DNA from: an uncultured Clostridia bacterium
GTDB taxonomy: Bacteria > Bacillota > Clostridia > Christensenellales > UBA1242
Length of the DNA: 61,891 bases
Assembly: GCA_947593585.1 (NCBI GenBank)
Contig: CANQDP010000007.1
Location: 1 to 61,891 of the forward strand
Reading direction: 5' to 3'
How positions within the stretch are numbered: position 1 is the first letter of the stretch; each line of letters opens with the position of its first letter. Below the pieces are notes generated by a model. The model was not told the DNA's origin, did not search any database, and saw nothing but the letters and a program-made list of their open reading frames with translations. Position numbers and translations under genes: made by a program. This document shows, one piece after another, positions 43,796 through 52,588 of this stretch.

Positions 43796-44294
43796 CCTTT
43801 TCATTCCAATTTTAATAGCACTTATCTTGCTTTATGCTCTAATAAAAGGTGTTGACGCCTACACAGCTTTTGTGAATGGGGCAAAGGGAGCACTGCCTTT
43901 GATGGCGTCTTTAATGCCGTTTATAATTGCCATGTTTGTGGCGGTGGAACTTTTTAGAAACAGTGGGCTAAGTGCTTATCTGTGTAATTTTTTAGCCCCT
44001 GTTTTTCGTGTTATTGGCATTCCGCCAGAAATTTGCGAACTCACTCTGATAAGGCCGTTTAGTTCAAATGCAGCGTATGTGCTGCTTAGAGATGTTTTTG
44101 CTCGCTATGGGGTGGACAGTTATATCGGCAAATGTGCGAGTGTTATAATGGGCAGCAGCGACACGATTTTTTATGTTTCTAGCATATATTTTTCGTGCAC
44201 ACATGTCAAAAAAACTCTGCTCACAATCCCCATTGCACTTATTTGCAATGTGGCATGTGCAATAATTGCCTGCTTTTGCTGCCGGTTCATATGA
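43788..44294 (+). CDS. spmB: Spore maturation protein B
   Basis: 168 residues with IALILLYALIKGVDAYTAFVNGAKG, LMPFIIAMFVAVELFRNSG, PFSSNAAYVLLRDV and SDTIFYVSSIYFSCTHVKKT, all typical of SpmB. It is coupled to spmA. With the Spo0A-C gene upstream it forms a small spore-related unit. Confidence 0.9.
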   Translation: MADLFIPILIALILLYALIKGVDAYTAFVNGAKGALPLMASLMPFIIAMFVAVELFRNSGLSAYLCNFLAPVFRVIGIPPEICELTLIRPFSSNAAYVLLRDVFARYGVDSYIGKCASVIMGSSDTIFYVSSIYFSCTHVKKTLLTIPIALICNVACAIIACFCCRFI

Positions 44295-44348
44295 TTTTGC
44301 CTTCAAAAGAAAATTGACAAATCGCAAACTTAATGATATAATCAAAGC

Positions 44349-45044
44349 ATGAAAAAAGAAAATGAATTTGCCGTTTTTCACTATAATAAATGTGATGAGG
44401 ATTTAATTGAAATTCTTTCAAATTTCATAGAGCAAAACGCCAAAATTGCCTTTGACTTTTTTGAGGTTGCCAAGCCAAAAACCAAAGTCAAAATAAAGAT
44501 TGTTCCGTCAAAGAAGGAGTATGACGAATATTACATAAAGATGTATCATCTGCCTGCCGATAAAAAGTTGCAAGGGTGGATGATTGGCAATTTCAATTTT
44601 GAGGCAAATCAAATAACCTATCTCTCTTTGCACGATTTCAATCACACAACGCACAGTTTGAATGGCACACCTTTTGACCAGGCGGTTGATTATTATAAAA
44701 AGACCATTTTCCACGAGTTTGTGCACTATGTGAATGGTTTGTTTATGAAGGAGCATAATTGTGGTTATCCGCAAAAATATTTAAGAGAAGGCATCGCAAC
44801 CTATTTAAGCGGGCAGGATGAGGACACGCAAATTCCATTTGATTTCACCTTAGATGAATTGCTAGACGAAAACAAAAACATATATTCAGCATATTATTTG
44901 CTCACAAAATATTTTGTTGAAAATTATGATAAAGATTTTGTGTTGAGCATTTTTGAGAGCAGCAGGCAAAGTCGAGAGTTGTTGAAAAACGAACTTTTTA
45001 GCAGGGCAAAAGATTATTATTCCAAAACTGCCAATTTAGGATGA
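44349..45044 (+). CDS. Zinc metalloprotease (gluzincin, peptidase_MA-like)
   Basis: 231 residues, no signal peptide. HEFVHYVN gives the HExxH motif, and LREGIATYLSGQ about 20 residues later supplies the third metal-binding Glu, the gluzincin pattern. The promoter is near consensus: TTGACA (44314-44319), 17 bases, extended -10 TGATATAAT (44337-44342), then six bases and the ATG, so the mRNA is leaderless. The target is unknown. Confidence 0.8.
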   Translation: MKKENEFAVFHYNKCDEDLIEILSNFIEQNAKIAFDFFEVAKPKTKVKIKIVPSKKEYDEYYIKMYHLPADKKLQGWMIGNFNFEANQITYLSLHDFNHTTHSLNGTPFDQAVDYYKKTIFHEFVHYVNGLFMKEHNCGYPQKYLREGIATYLSGQDEDTQIPFDFTLDELLDENKNIYSAYYLLTKYFVENYDKDFVLSIFESSRQSRELLKNELFSRAKDYYSKTANLG

Positions 45045-45102
45045 TATTATAAAGTTTTTATAAATTATTGTTTTTTTATTTTAAATTTGCTAAAATATAA
45101 TC

Positions 45103-45186
45103 ATGAAGTGGATTAAGTTTATAATTTTGTTTGCAATAGTTGTGATAGTGTTCAGCGTGTGCTATCAGTGTGGATTTATAAAATAA
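45103..45186 (+). CDS. 27-residue membrane peptide, leaderless
   Basis: The frame encodes MKWIKFIILFAIVVIV plus a short tail with two Cys, almost entirely one membrane helix with a basic N-terminus. TTGTTT (45068-45073), 17 bases, extended -10 TTTGCTAAAAT (45091-45096), six bases and the ATG give the same start geometry as the neighbouring protease. It may be a toxin, a regulator of the next permease or a small membrane helper; none is proven. Confidence 0.5.
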   Translation: MKWIKFIILFAIVVIVFSVCYQCGFIK

Positions 45187-45265
45187 TAAAAATCACACAA
45201 AATTTTTTAAAATTTTCAATTTTTTGCACAAAAACGAGCAAAATTAAAAATTTTTAGGATTTTTT

Positions 45266-46225
45266 ATGGAAGGAATAGGGAAAATACTTTTAGAGGCGTT
45301 TGGTGACACGGCAAAAATTTTGCCCTTTCTTTTCATCGTTTATTATCTAATTGAGCTGTTTGAATTTAAGTGTGCAAAAAAAATTCAAAACAATCGGCTT
45401 TTAAAAGGCAACATGAGCCCAATCTTTGGTGCAGTGGTCGGTTGCGTGCCACAGTGCGGGTTTTCGGTTGTGTCGGCAGATTTGTTCACAAAGCGAGTGA
45501 TTTCGGTTGGTGCATTAGTGGCCGTGTTTATAGCCACGAGCGATGAGGCACTTCCGCTCATGATTTCAAATCCTAAAAGCATAAAATGGCTGTTGCTTTT
45601 GTTGGGCATAAAAATTTTGTTTGCAATTCTGGTCGGCTTTATTGCCATTGGGCTATATAAACTGATTTTCAAAAAGCAAAAAGCATATATACATGAAGAT
45701 GTGCACAATCATGCAAATGAAGCCTCGCATAGCGAAGAAAAAGAAAATGTTGTGGCAGAAGCGCAATCAAAGGAAATTGATGAGCATGAGAGTGAACTTG
45801 CGCATGGCGGTTGCTGTCATCATCATGTGGAAACAAAATCGTTTGATTGGCTTCATCCGCTTTTGCACTGCTTAAAAATCGCCCTTTTTGTGCTCATAAT
45901 CAACATAGTTTTTGGCTTAATAATTGGTTGGGTGGGCGAAGATAATTTGGCAGAATTTCTCACTAAGAGCATCTATGTTCAGCCTCTTTTAGCCTGCCTA
46001 ATAGGGCTTATTCCAAATTGCGCTTCTAGCGTGGTGCTCACAGAGTTGTTTTTGCTAAAGGGAGGCATAACATTTGGTGCATTGCTCACCGGCCTTTGCG
46101 TTAATGCTGGGTTGGGAATAATTGTCCTTCTAAAACAGAATAAAAACATAAAGGAAAATGTGTTTATTCTCGCCATGCTAATCATTCCAAGCCTGCTGCT
46201 TGGCTACGCATTAAATTTCATTTAA
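45266..46225 (+). CDS. Putative heavy-metal (manganese) permease, ArsP_2-like
   Basis: 319 residues in two homologous halves, each with the pattern FGAVVGCVPQCGFSVV (residues ~50) and LIGLIPNCASSVVLTELF (~250) typical of the 'putative manganese transporter' / ArsP_2 group. A His/Glu-rich cytoplasmic loop (~145-190, with HGGCCHHHVE) looks like a metal-binding sensor. About ten membrane segments. The substrate is not proven. Weak ribosome site TTAGGATTT. Confidence 0.8.
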   Translation: MEGIGKILLEAFGDTAKILPFLFIVYYLIELFEFKCAKKIQNNRLLKGNMSPIFGAVVGCVPQCGFSVVSADLFTKRVISVGALVAVFIATSDEALPLMISNPKSIKWLLLLLGIKILFAILVGFIAIGLYKLIFKKQKAYIHEDVHNHANEASHSEEKENVVAEAQSKEIDEHESELAHGGCCHHHVETKSFDWLHPLLHCLKIALFVLIINIVFGLIIGWVGEDNLAEFLTKSIYVQPLLACLIGLIPNCASSVVLTELFLLKGGITFGALLTGLCVNAGLGIIVLLKQNKNIKENVFILAMLIIPSLLLGYALNFI

Positions 46226-46316
46226 AAATTGTTTTTAAAGTTAGAATAATTATGTTTCGTGCATAATTATTTTTTTTTAACGAAAAATAAAGTTGAGAAA
46301 TTTTTGTGGGGGTATT

Positions 46317-46757
46317 ATGGAAAAAAACGAATTAAAATTGCTCAATCGAATGTATCAAGATGCAAAAATTGGGATGTTGGCGATTGATAAAGTGCTCAAA
46401 AAACTAAAGAATGAGGACTTGAAAAAACAATTTAAAAAGCAGTTTGATATGTATGAAAAATTTGCTCAAAAATGTGATGTGCTTGCAATTAATCTTGATG
46501 AAGAGGTGCAGGACAATAGCAAATTTAAAAAATTTAAACAAGCGGCAATGCTTTATATGAGTTTGTGGATGGATTCCACTCCGCGCCACATCGTTGAAAT
46601 GATGATATCTGGCACAGTGATGGGCATTATCGACACAATCAAAATTGAAAAGGATTGCAAGGTTAAAGAAGAGCAACTCAAATCAATGGTGCAAGAGTTT
46701 AAAACCATGCAAGAAGAGTTTTATGAAAAACTAAAAAAGTTGCTGGCTAAAGTTTAA
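46317..46757 (+). CDS. Hypothetical helical protein
   Basis: 146 residues, all helical and Lys-rich, with a central short hydrophobic helix (MLYMSLWMDS; MMISGTVMGIID). The layout resembles small ferritin-like or stress-related helical bundles, but no metal ligands are clear. Start at 46317 chosen for GTGGGGGTATT before the ATG; the frame opens at 46293. The next gene follows after 23 bases. Confidence 0.6.
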   Translation: MEKNELKLLNRMYQDAKIGMLAIDKVLKKLKNEDLKKQFKKQFDMYEKFAQKCDVLAINLDEEVQDNSKFKKFKQAAMLYMSLWMDSTPRHIVEMMISGTVMGIIDTIKIEKDCKVKEEQLKSMVQEFKTMQEEFYEKLKKLLAKV

Positions 46758-46780
46758 AATCTAGTTTTAGGGGGATTATT

Positions 46781-46975
46781 ATGTTTGAACTGATAAATGA
46801 GTATATAAAATATCTATCAGCGTTAAAGCAAATTGTCCGCCCCAAAATGCCAAAAATCTCACCCGAAGCATACACTGATAATGAATACGAAAACGCAACA
46901 AAACAAATTGAAAAAGATTTTGAAGGCGTTGACGATTTGCAAATCACCATAAATTTTTTGAAAGGAAAAAATTAA
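46781..46975 (+). CDS. Small hypothetical protein
   Basis: 64 residues with a Pro/Lys segment (VRPKMPKISPEAY) and an acidic C-terminus. GGGGGATTATT ribosome site. It lies 103 bases before mazF, but no AbrB, Arc/MetJ or other antitoxin fold is evident, so it is not called an antitoxin. Confidence 0.5.
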   Translation: MFELINEYIKYLSALKQIVRPKMPKISPEAYTDNEYENATKQIEKDFEGVDDLQITINFLKGKN

Positions 46976-47078
46976 TATAATGGTGAAAATTCAGCAAAAT
47001 TTTTAAAAAAATATTAAAAAATGCATAAAAAATTAGAAATTTTTATCAAAAATTTAAAAATTTTGCGTTAAGGAGTGT

Positions 47079-47426
47079 ATGGAAGTAGTTCGTGGCGACA
47101 TATTTTATGCAGACTTAAGCCCGGTGGTTGGCAGCGAGCAGGGAGGTGTTCGCCCTGTTTTGGTGGTGCAAAATGACATCGGCAATAAATATAGCCCAAC
47201 TGTAATTATCGCCGCCATCACGAGCCAACTTAGCAAGGCAAAATTACCAACGCATATCGAACTGAATAAGGATAAATATAATCTTGCAAAAGATAGTGTG
47301 GTGCTTTTAGAACAACTCCGCACGCTCGACAAAAGGCGGCTAAAAGAAAAAATCACTCAAATAGACGAGAACACAATGAAAAGGGTGGACATCGCAATTA
47401 TGATAAGTCTTGGGATAACGGCATAA
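47079..47426 (+). CDS. mazF: MazF/NdoA-type endoribonuclease toxin
   Basis: 115 residues. The PemK/MazF fold is clear: [40 protein letters not shown] and [14 protein letters not shown]. In Firmicutes this enzyme cuts mRNA (NdoA of Bacillus at UACAU). AAGGAG ribosome site. An antitoxin gene of the usual kind is not seen next to it. Confidence 0.92.
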   Translation: MEVVRGDIFYADLSPVVGSEQGGVRPVLVVQNDIGNKYSPTVIIAAITSQLSKAKLPTHIELNKDKYNLAKDSVVLLEQLRTLDKRRLKEKITQIDENTMKRVDIAIMISLGITA

Positions 47427-47509
47427 TTTAAAATTTGTCGAAATTTATTTTACAAGACTATTTTTTTTTGCTATAATATTAATAAATTTAGACAAAAGGA
47501 GGCTTCGCT

Positions 47510-48568
47510 GTGCTAGATAAAAATCTTGAAGATATGAGCATATTTGCATTGCGCGAGTTTGCTAGGCGAGTTGGCGTTGCCTCTCCCACAAGCAAAAAGA
47601 AAGAGCAACTAATTGCTGAAATTATAGAAATTAGAGAGGGCAAACGCCAGCCAAATTTGAATTCGCAAAAGCATGGGCGTCCTCCAAAACAAAATAATCT
47701 TTTTGACCCTCAGCCCGTTAGGCCGTATGAAAGAGATTCTTACACACTAGTTTTAGAGCAAAAGCGCCCCGTCTTTTCTTTTGAAGATTCCACCACAGTT
47801 GTTGGATATGTTGAAATTCTTCAAAACGGCACAGGTTTAATGTGGCGGCAAAACAAATTTAATTATGATTGGGTCTATATCCCTAGTGAAGTGGTGTTCA
47901 CTTCGCGCGTCATCACAGGTGATTTAATCACGGCGGAATTGGGCATTTCAGACAATCAGCCATGTGTTAAAAAAGTGTTGAACATCAATAGTTGCCCAAT
48001 CACACAGTTTAATTATAAGCGCAAAAACTATTTAGATTTCAGCCATATTTTGCCAAACAAAAAATTGCAATTTAGCACGGCAGAATATCAAAATCTTGGT
48101 TTGATGCGTGGGGAGAGTGTATATTTTTATGGCAGTGATAATAATGATAACAGCCAGACCATAATTAACTTATTAAATTCATGCGAGGCGTCAAAGATTT
48201 ATGTGAACTTTTCGCTTGCAGAAAAAAATCTAGGTTTCGTCAAAAAAGTTGAAAGAGCAGAATTGTTCGTTTCATACCTCACCGATTCGGCGGAAAATGC
48301 TAAGCGATTGCTAAATCTTTTAATTGAGCGTGCCAAACGCCTGTTTGAAGCGGGCGAGAATGTGGTGATAGTGATAGACGATGTCAATTCCCTTTTAGAA
48401 GTGGAAAATGCACTTAGCCAAACAAAATCGCTAATGTCCCTTACCAAAAACACAAACGCATTAGGCTCAATCACAATTTGGGCAGTGATGAAAAATGTGT
48501 CCATGTTTGATAAACTTTATGATAAACGTTTTAAAATCAACGAAGGCAAATTTGTAAAGATGGATTAG
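47510..48568 (+). CDS. Rho-like protein with intact RNA-binding half and degenerate ATPase half
   Basis: 352 residues, shorter than Rho (~420-430). Residues ~5-45 are the Rho N-terminal SAP-like helical part (MSIFALREFARRVGV). Residues ~85-145 are the CSD-like RNA-binding domain (VVGYVEILQNGTGLMWRQ; IPSEVVFTSRVITGDLI). The ATPase part keeps the shape (FVSYLTDSAENAKRLLNLLIERAKRLFEAGENVVIVIDDVNSL, Walker-B-like DD), but the P-loop is replaced by GESVYFYGSDNNDNS, with no GKT, and the C-terminus is truncated. It cannot hydrolyse ATP in the normal way. GTG start with AAAGGAGG. Confidence 0.82.
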   Translation: MLDKNLEDMSIFALREFARRVGVASPTSKKKEQLIAEIIEIREGKRQPNLNSQKHGRPPKQNNLFDPQPVRPYERDSYTLVLEQKRPVFSFEDSTTVVGYVEILQNGTGLMWRQNKFNYDWVYIPSEVVFTSRVITGDLITAELGISDNQPCVKKVLNINSCPITQFNYKRKNYLDFSHILPNKKLQFSTAEYQNLGLMRGESVYFYGSDNNDNSQTIINLLNSCEASKIYVNFSLAEKNLGFVKKVERAELFVSYLTDSAENAKRLLNLLIERAKRLFEAGENVVIVIDDVNSLLEVENALSQTKSLMSLTKNTNALGSITIWAVMKNVSMFDKLYDKRFKINEGKFVKMD

Positions 48569-48592
48569 CCCTCGCAAAAAATGAGGTGCAAT

Positions 48593-49309
48593 ATGAAATT
48601 AACAAAAGAGTTTAAAGTCAGCGCCAGCATGGCGGGTGCAGACGAATGTATGTCCGTCATGGGAGTGTTCGAGACCGTGCAAGACGCCATCACCGAACTC
48701 ATGGGAGATTTAAAAGCAGACGGGATAACTGCCAAAAATAAATACAACGCTTTTTGGGTGTTTGTTAAAAATAGAGTTAAAATTTTCAAGAAAGTTTTAT
48801 GGAATGAAAAATTTACTGTGACTTGCTTCATTTCAGCCAAATCTCTAGTGAAATTAATTTTTGATGTCCTTGCCACAGATGCAAGCAATGAGCCAATTTT
48901 TTATGCGCGAGTTGAAAGTTGTGCACTAGATATTCCCACCCAGCGAATAAGAAAGATTGCCACAGTTGGTGTGGATGATAGCGTCCAGCCGGAGAATGCA
49001 ATAATGGATTTGGAATTTTCTAAGTTTGACTATGCAAATTTGCCTCTGTTTGAGCAAATTAAAATTAGGTCAACCAACATAGATATGTCGCACCACACAA
49101 ACAATTTGGAATATCTAAGATTTGTGCTAAACACTTATGGCGTCAACGAACTGATAGAAAGGCCAATAAAAGAAATCGAGGTTATCTACGCAAATCAATC
49201 TTTTGAAAACGATGTGATAAATGTGCTAAAGTTGAAAGACGAGAATAAAGACGCCATCGTTTTGGAAAAAGATAATAAACCAATAATTAAATGCGAAATT
49301 TTATTTTAA
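48593..49309 (+). CDS. Acyl-ACP thioesterase family protein
   Basis: 238 residues, double hot-dog. The C-terminal half carries the FatA-type block NIDMSHHTNNLEYLRFVL (with the conserved Asn-His/Asn region) and a following strand VIYANQSFENDVINVL. Acyl-ACP thioesterases release fatty acids from the carrier. The first half is less typical, so the substrate could be another thioester. Start chosen at 48593 for GAGGTGCAAT; the frame opens at 48581. Confidence 0.75.
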   Translation: MKLTKEFKVSASMAGADECMSVMGVFETVQDAITELMGDLKADGITAKNKYNAFWVFVKNRVKIFKKVLWNEKFTVTCFISAKSLVKLIFDVLATDASNEPIFYARVESCALDIPTQRIRKIATVGVDDSVQPENAIMDLEFSKFDYANLPLFEQIKIRSTNIDMSHHTNNLEYLRFVLNTYGVNELIERPIKEIEVIYANQSFENDVINVLKLKDENKDAIVLEKDNKPIIKCEILF

Positions 49310-49458
49310 GTTTCGCTTTTTTATATAAATTTTTTAAAATTTATTAATTTTTATGTGATTTTTATCAACTTTTTTAGAATTTTTACAAATTTTCTCATAT
49401 CGGGCTAATTTAATTTTCAAAATTATTTTTTTGTGATATTATATTGCTAGGAGGAATT

Positions 49459-50199
49459 ATGAAGATTGTGTATGGCAATGACATTACGGACGAACTCTTT
49501 GATAAGATTGCAGATTTAGATGCAGAAGTGTTTAGCGAAGGTGCAGAAGAGTTTGTTGGCGACACAACTATGAGTAGGGAAGCGGTGCTTTCACTTTTAA
49601 GAGGAAGCACGGATTCCACCGTGGTGGTGCTGGACGATGACGGCTCAGTTGTTGGATATTTCCAAACATTTCCTATGGAAAAAGATTTTGAAAGGAGATA
49701 TATTAAAGGCGAGGCATCCTTCCATGAATTAGATGGTAGCAAATTAGACTATGATTCAAAAATTATAAACTTATATTTATGGACAATCGCTGTTAAAAAA
49801 GAGTTTAGAGGCAAAAAATTTCCTGACCCAGCAGACCCAACTCGGCAAATATCAATCACACAAATGTTGCACGAAGGATTGATAGATGCGTTGGTGGACC
49901 TAAAAAAGCATGGCCGCACTGTTCAAAGAATTTTTGGTGAAGGTGTGTCGGATAAAGGCGTTGCCATTGTTAAAAACTTTTGTGGAGAAGACTCATTAAT
50001 TCATGCGGACGAGAAAAACGCATTTTATATGTATGGCTCAGATTTTGATGTTAATTGCCCTGCTTTTAGCAGATGCAAAAATGTGGATAAATTAAAGAGG
50101 GCATATGGCGTCCAAATAAAAAAAGAAGTGCTTTCTGGAAAAAGAGCGGCACTGATGGATTCAAGGCATTTGAAAGCCCTAAAGGTTAATAAAGATTAA
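49459..50199 (+). CDS. GNAT-like acetyltransferase domain protein
   Basis: 246 residues. DSTVVVLDDDGSVVGYFQTF and IINLYLWTIAVKKEFRGK follow the GNAT pattern of strands around the acetyl-CoA site, although the full R/Q-x-x-G-x-G/A loop is unclear. The sequence resembles its neighbour downstream (NDITDELFD/NDITEDM). Start at 49459 for AGGAGGAATT. The substrate is unknown. Confidence 0.6.
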   Translation: MKIVYGNDITDELFDKIADLDAEVFSEGAEEFVGDTTMSREAVLSLLRGSTDSTVVVLDDDGSVVGYFQTFPMEKDFERRYIKGEASFHELDGSKLDYDSKIINLYLWTIAVKKEFRGKKFPDPADPTRQISITQMLHEGLIDALVDLKKHGRTVQRIFGEGVSDKGVAIVKNFCGEDSLIHADEKNAFYMYGSDFDVNCPAFSRCKNVDKLKRAYGVQIKKEVLSGKRAALMDSRHLKALKVNKD

Positions 50200-50208
50200 G
50201 GAGATATA

Positions 50209-50856
50209 GTGGAAACGGCTAAATTAGTTCAAAATAAAGGTTATGAGGGCTATGTTTATTATTCTGGCAATGACATAACAGAAGATATGCGAAATCAATG
50301 CTTTGAACTTGATAAAAAATTTTTCCCTGAAAAGTATTTATATAATCAAGTTAAAGTTAATGAGTGGCTAAAAAAGTATAACGATTTGTGTTCTGTTTTG
50401 TATAATCCAGAAGATAAAAAAGTGATTGCGTATTGTTTTTATTTGTTCATATCTGATGAGGCTCTGAAAAAAATGCAAGAAAATAAACTTTCCTATTTCA
50501 CTTTAGGTGAAAGATTTCTTGTGAGCCCCAAGCAAAATGATAAATTGAATTTGTTCTGCTTGTCGGATGCATGCTTGCCGGGGTGGGACATGGTGGAAAT
50601 GCACAGAATTATGAATGAATATAATGTTTACATTCTAAACGAGTTGGCAAAAAGTAAGCAAGCAAAGATAGAAAATGTTTGCATAGATGTTGTTTGCGAT
50701 TATGATAATGTGTTGGTGAAGCAGTTTCACATCAAAAATTCGGTTGACACTTTTCATGAGTCAAAATTCTATTGGGGCAAGTTTGACCCGGCCAAGGTCT
50801 GGACATATTGCAAATATTCAAAATCTTTGATAGACAGATATAATAATTTAAAATAA
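50209..50856 (+). CDS. GNAT-like protein, paralogue of the upstream gene
   Basis: 215 residues, GTG start with AAGGAGATATA, nine bases after the previous stop. It shares the GNDIT opening and strand order (VIAYCFYLFISDEALKK) with the upstream gene but lacks an obvious acetyl-CoA loop, so it may be a diverged or inactive partner. Confidence 0.5.
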   Translation: METAKLVQNKGYEGYVYYSGNDITEDMRNQCFELDKKFFPEKYLYNQVKVNEWLKKYNDLCSVLYNPEDKKVIAYCFYLFISDEALKKMQENKLSYFTLGERFLVSPKQNDKLNLFCLSDACLPGWDMVEMHRIMNEYNVYILNELAKSKQAKIENVCIDVVCDYDNVLVKQFHIKNSVDTFHESKFYWGKFDPAKVWTYCKYSKSLIDRYNNLK

Positions 50857-50942
50857 ATTGAAATCTTTTAGTTTTGAAATGATTTCATCTTGAAAGAACT
50901 TTGAATAATTTGTGCTAACACAAAATTTTTTTGGTCTTGAAT

Positions 50943-51518
50943 TTAAAAATCTATCTTTTGTTGGTTGATGCGCAGTTTTAGTATGTGATAATAAATGTTT
51001 GCCATTTGTTTTGGCGTTTCCACCATTCCGTTTCTAACCCAAGCAATTTCTAGCATAAACAATTCACCAATAAACATTCTGGTTGAATAATCTCGCAATC
51101 TTGATGGGCGTTTGTTAATATAAAGTTGATAAAATGCTTTTTGATATGTGTTTAGCATTATCATTTCCATATTTTGATTTAACAAAATTTTAATGTATTT
51201 CACATATTTTTGAAAAATTTCAAGCGTGGTTGTCATAATGGCGCTTATAGAAAAATTTAAGTTTCTATGCTTTAAAATTTCTTCTATTGTTTCATTAAAG
51301 CATTTTAAAATGTATTTTTCAATAATGTCTTCTTTTGAATTGTAATTCCTATAAAACCCCATTCGGCTAACACCCGCGCGCTTTATTATTTCAGTTATTG
51401 TTATATCTTCAAACTTTTTATTTTCCATTAAATCAAATAAGCCGTCCACAATGCATTGTTTCACAAAAACATTGCTTTGGCTTATTCTTTTTTTATTTTG
51501 CTCGTTTAATTGATACAT
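50943..51518 (-). CDS. TetR-family transcriptional regulator
   Basis: 191 residues. The HTH is at ~30-60 (DITITEIIKRAGVSRMGFYRNYNSKEDII); the rest is the helical ligand-binding domain with LFMLEIAWVRNG near the end. It diverges from the dehydratase activase operon, and an inverted repeat sits on that operon's start point, so it is the probable repressor. GGGGGCAGAT ribosome site. Confidence 0.88.
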   Translation of the reverse strand: MYQLNEQNKKRISQSNVFVKQCIVDGLFDLMENKKFEDITITEIIKRAGVSRMGFYRNYNSKEDIIEKYILKCFNETIEEILKHRNLNFSISAIMTTTLEIFQKYVKYIKILLNQNMEMIMLNTYQKAFYQLYINKRPSRLRDYSTRMFIGELFMLEIAWVRNGMVETPKQMANIYYHILKLRINQQKIDF

Positions 51519-51563
51519 ATCTGCCCCCTTTGTAACAGTTGGAGTTTATTCAAAACTTTTTTG

Positions 51564-51614
51564 TTGACTAATTGAAAATATATGAATATAATCTTACTGT
51601 GATAATTGTATCAC
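51564..51614 (+). promoter_or_regulatory. Promoter and TetR-type operator of the dehydratase activase operon
   Basis: TTGACT (51564-51569), 17 bases, TATAAT (51587-51592), and a start near 51599, which is the first base of the inverted repeat GTGATA-N4-TATCAC (51599-51614). A bound repressor would block the start point. Confidence 0.7.
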
Positions 51615-51667
51615 TAAAACAAATATAGCATAAAATTTAACAAAAGTAAACAAAAAGGTAAATATTT

Positions 51668-52588
51668 ATGAAGATTGGCATACCGCGGGCATTGTTATAT
51701 TATAAAAATGAAAAACTTTGGACCACCTTTTTTAATGAACTAGGTATTGATTGTTTAATTAGCCCGCAAACAAATAAAGAGATTGTGTCAAATGGCGCAA
51801 ATCTTGCCATTGATGAAACCTGCTTGCCAACAAAAATTTTGTTGGGGCATATAAACTATTTAAAAGATAAATGCGACTATGTTTTTTTGCCACGGGTGGC
51901 GCGAGCAAATGGATGTGGAATGTGCACTAAATTTTTGGCGCAAGTTGACCTTGTTAAAAACACTTTTAGAGATGACAATTTAAACTATCTTTTTTATAAT
52001 CAGGAAAAGGATAAGCCCACTAGCGAATATAAAGCATTTTTAAAGATGGGTAAATTTTTAAAATTAAAGGGAAAAGACATTAAAATTGCTTATTTAAAAG
52101 CAAGGGCGGCGCAAGACACATTTAATATGTTTAGGCAAGAGATGCAAGAAAAAACCTTTAATGAAACCACAAAAAATAAAGTTTTGGTTGTTGCTCACGC
52201 CTATAATGTTGGCGACCAATTCGTTGGTCAGCCAATAATTAAAGCATTAAAGAGTTTGAATTGCGAGCCAATTATAGCGGAATATTTCAACGCAAAAGAG
52301 TGCATAAAGGCAAGTTACAATTTAACGAAAACACTGCCTTGGGCATACAACAGACATTTGGTTGGCGCGGTTGAACTATATAAAGATAAAGTTGATGGCA
52401 TTGTTATTCTAACCACCTTCCCGTGCGGGCCAGATAGCATGGTGAACGAAATGATTTTGCATAAAGTTAAAAATTTGCCAATTTTGCTTTTAACTATGGA
52501 TGCGCAAGATGCCACCGCTGGCATTGAAACGCGTTTGGAAAGTTATGTGGATATTATCAACTTAAAAAAGGAGCGAGCAAATGAATAA
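51668..52588 (+). CDS. DUF2229-type acyl-CoA dehydratase activase-related protein
   Basis: 306 residues. KIGIPRALLYYKNEKLW, DETCLPTKILLGHI and PRVARANGCGMCTKF are hallmarks of DUF2229, often fused to HgdC-like activases in a single ~1400-residue protein. Here it is a separate gene. The Cys residues in GCGMC may bind Fe-S. It overlaps the next gene by eight bases. Confidence 0.8.
   Translation: MKIGIPRALLYYKNEKLWTTFFNELGIDCLISPQTNKEIVSNGANLAIDETCLPTKILLGHINYLKDKCDYVFLPRVARANGCGMCTKFLAQVDLVKNTFRDDNLNYLFYNQEKDKPTSEYKAFLKMGKFLKLKGKDIKIAYLKARAAQDTFNMFRQEMQEKTFNETTKNKVLVVAHAYNVGDQFVGQPIIKALKSLNCEPIIAEYFNAKECIKASYNLTKTLPWAYNRHLVGAVELYKDKVDGIVILTTFPCGPDSMVNEMILHKVKNLPILLLTMDAQDATAGIETRLESYVDIINLKKERANE

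Noticed and set aside
47436..47442. Exact Spo0A box TGTCGAA upstream of the Rho-like gene.
   Set aside because: A seven-base match is expected several times by chance in 62 kb, and no other evidence ties this gene to sporulation.
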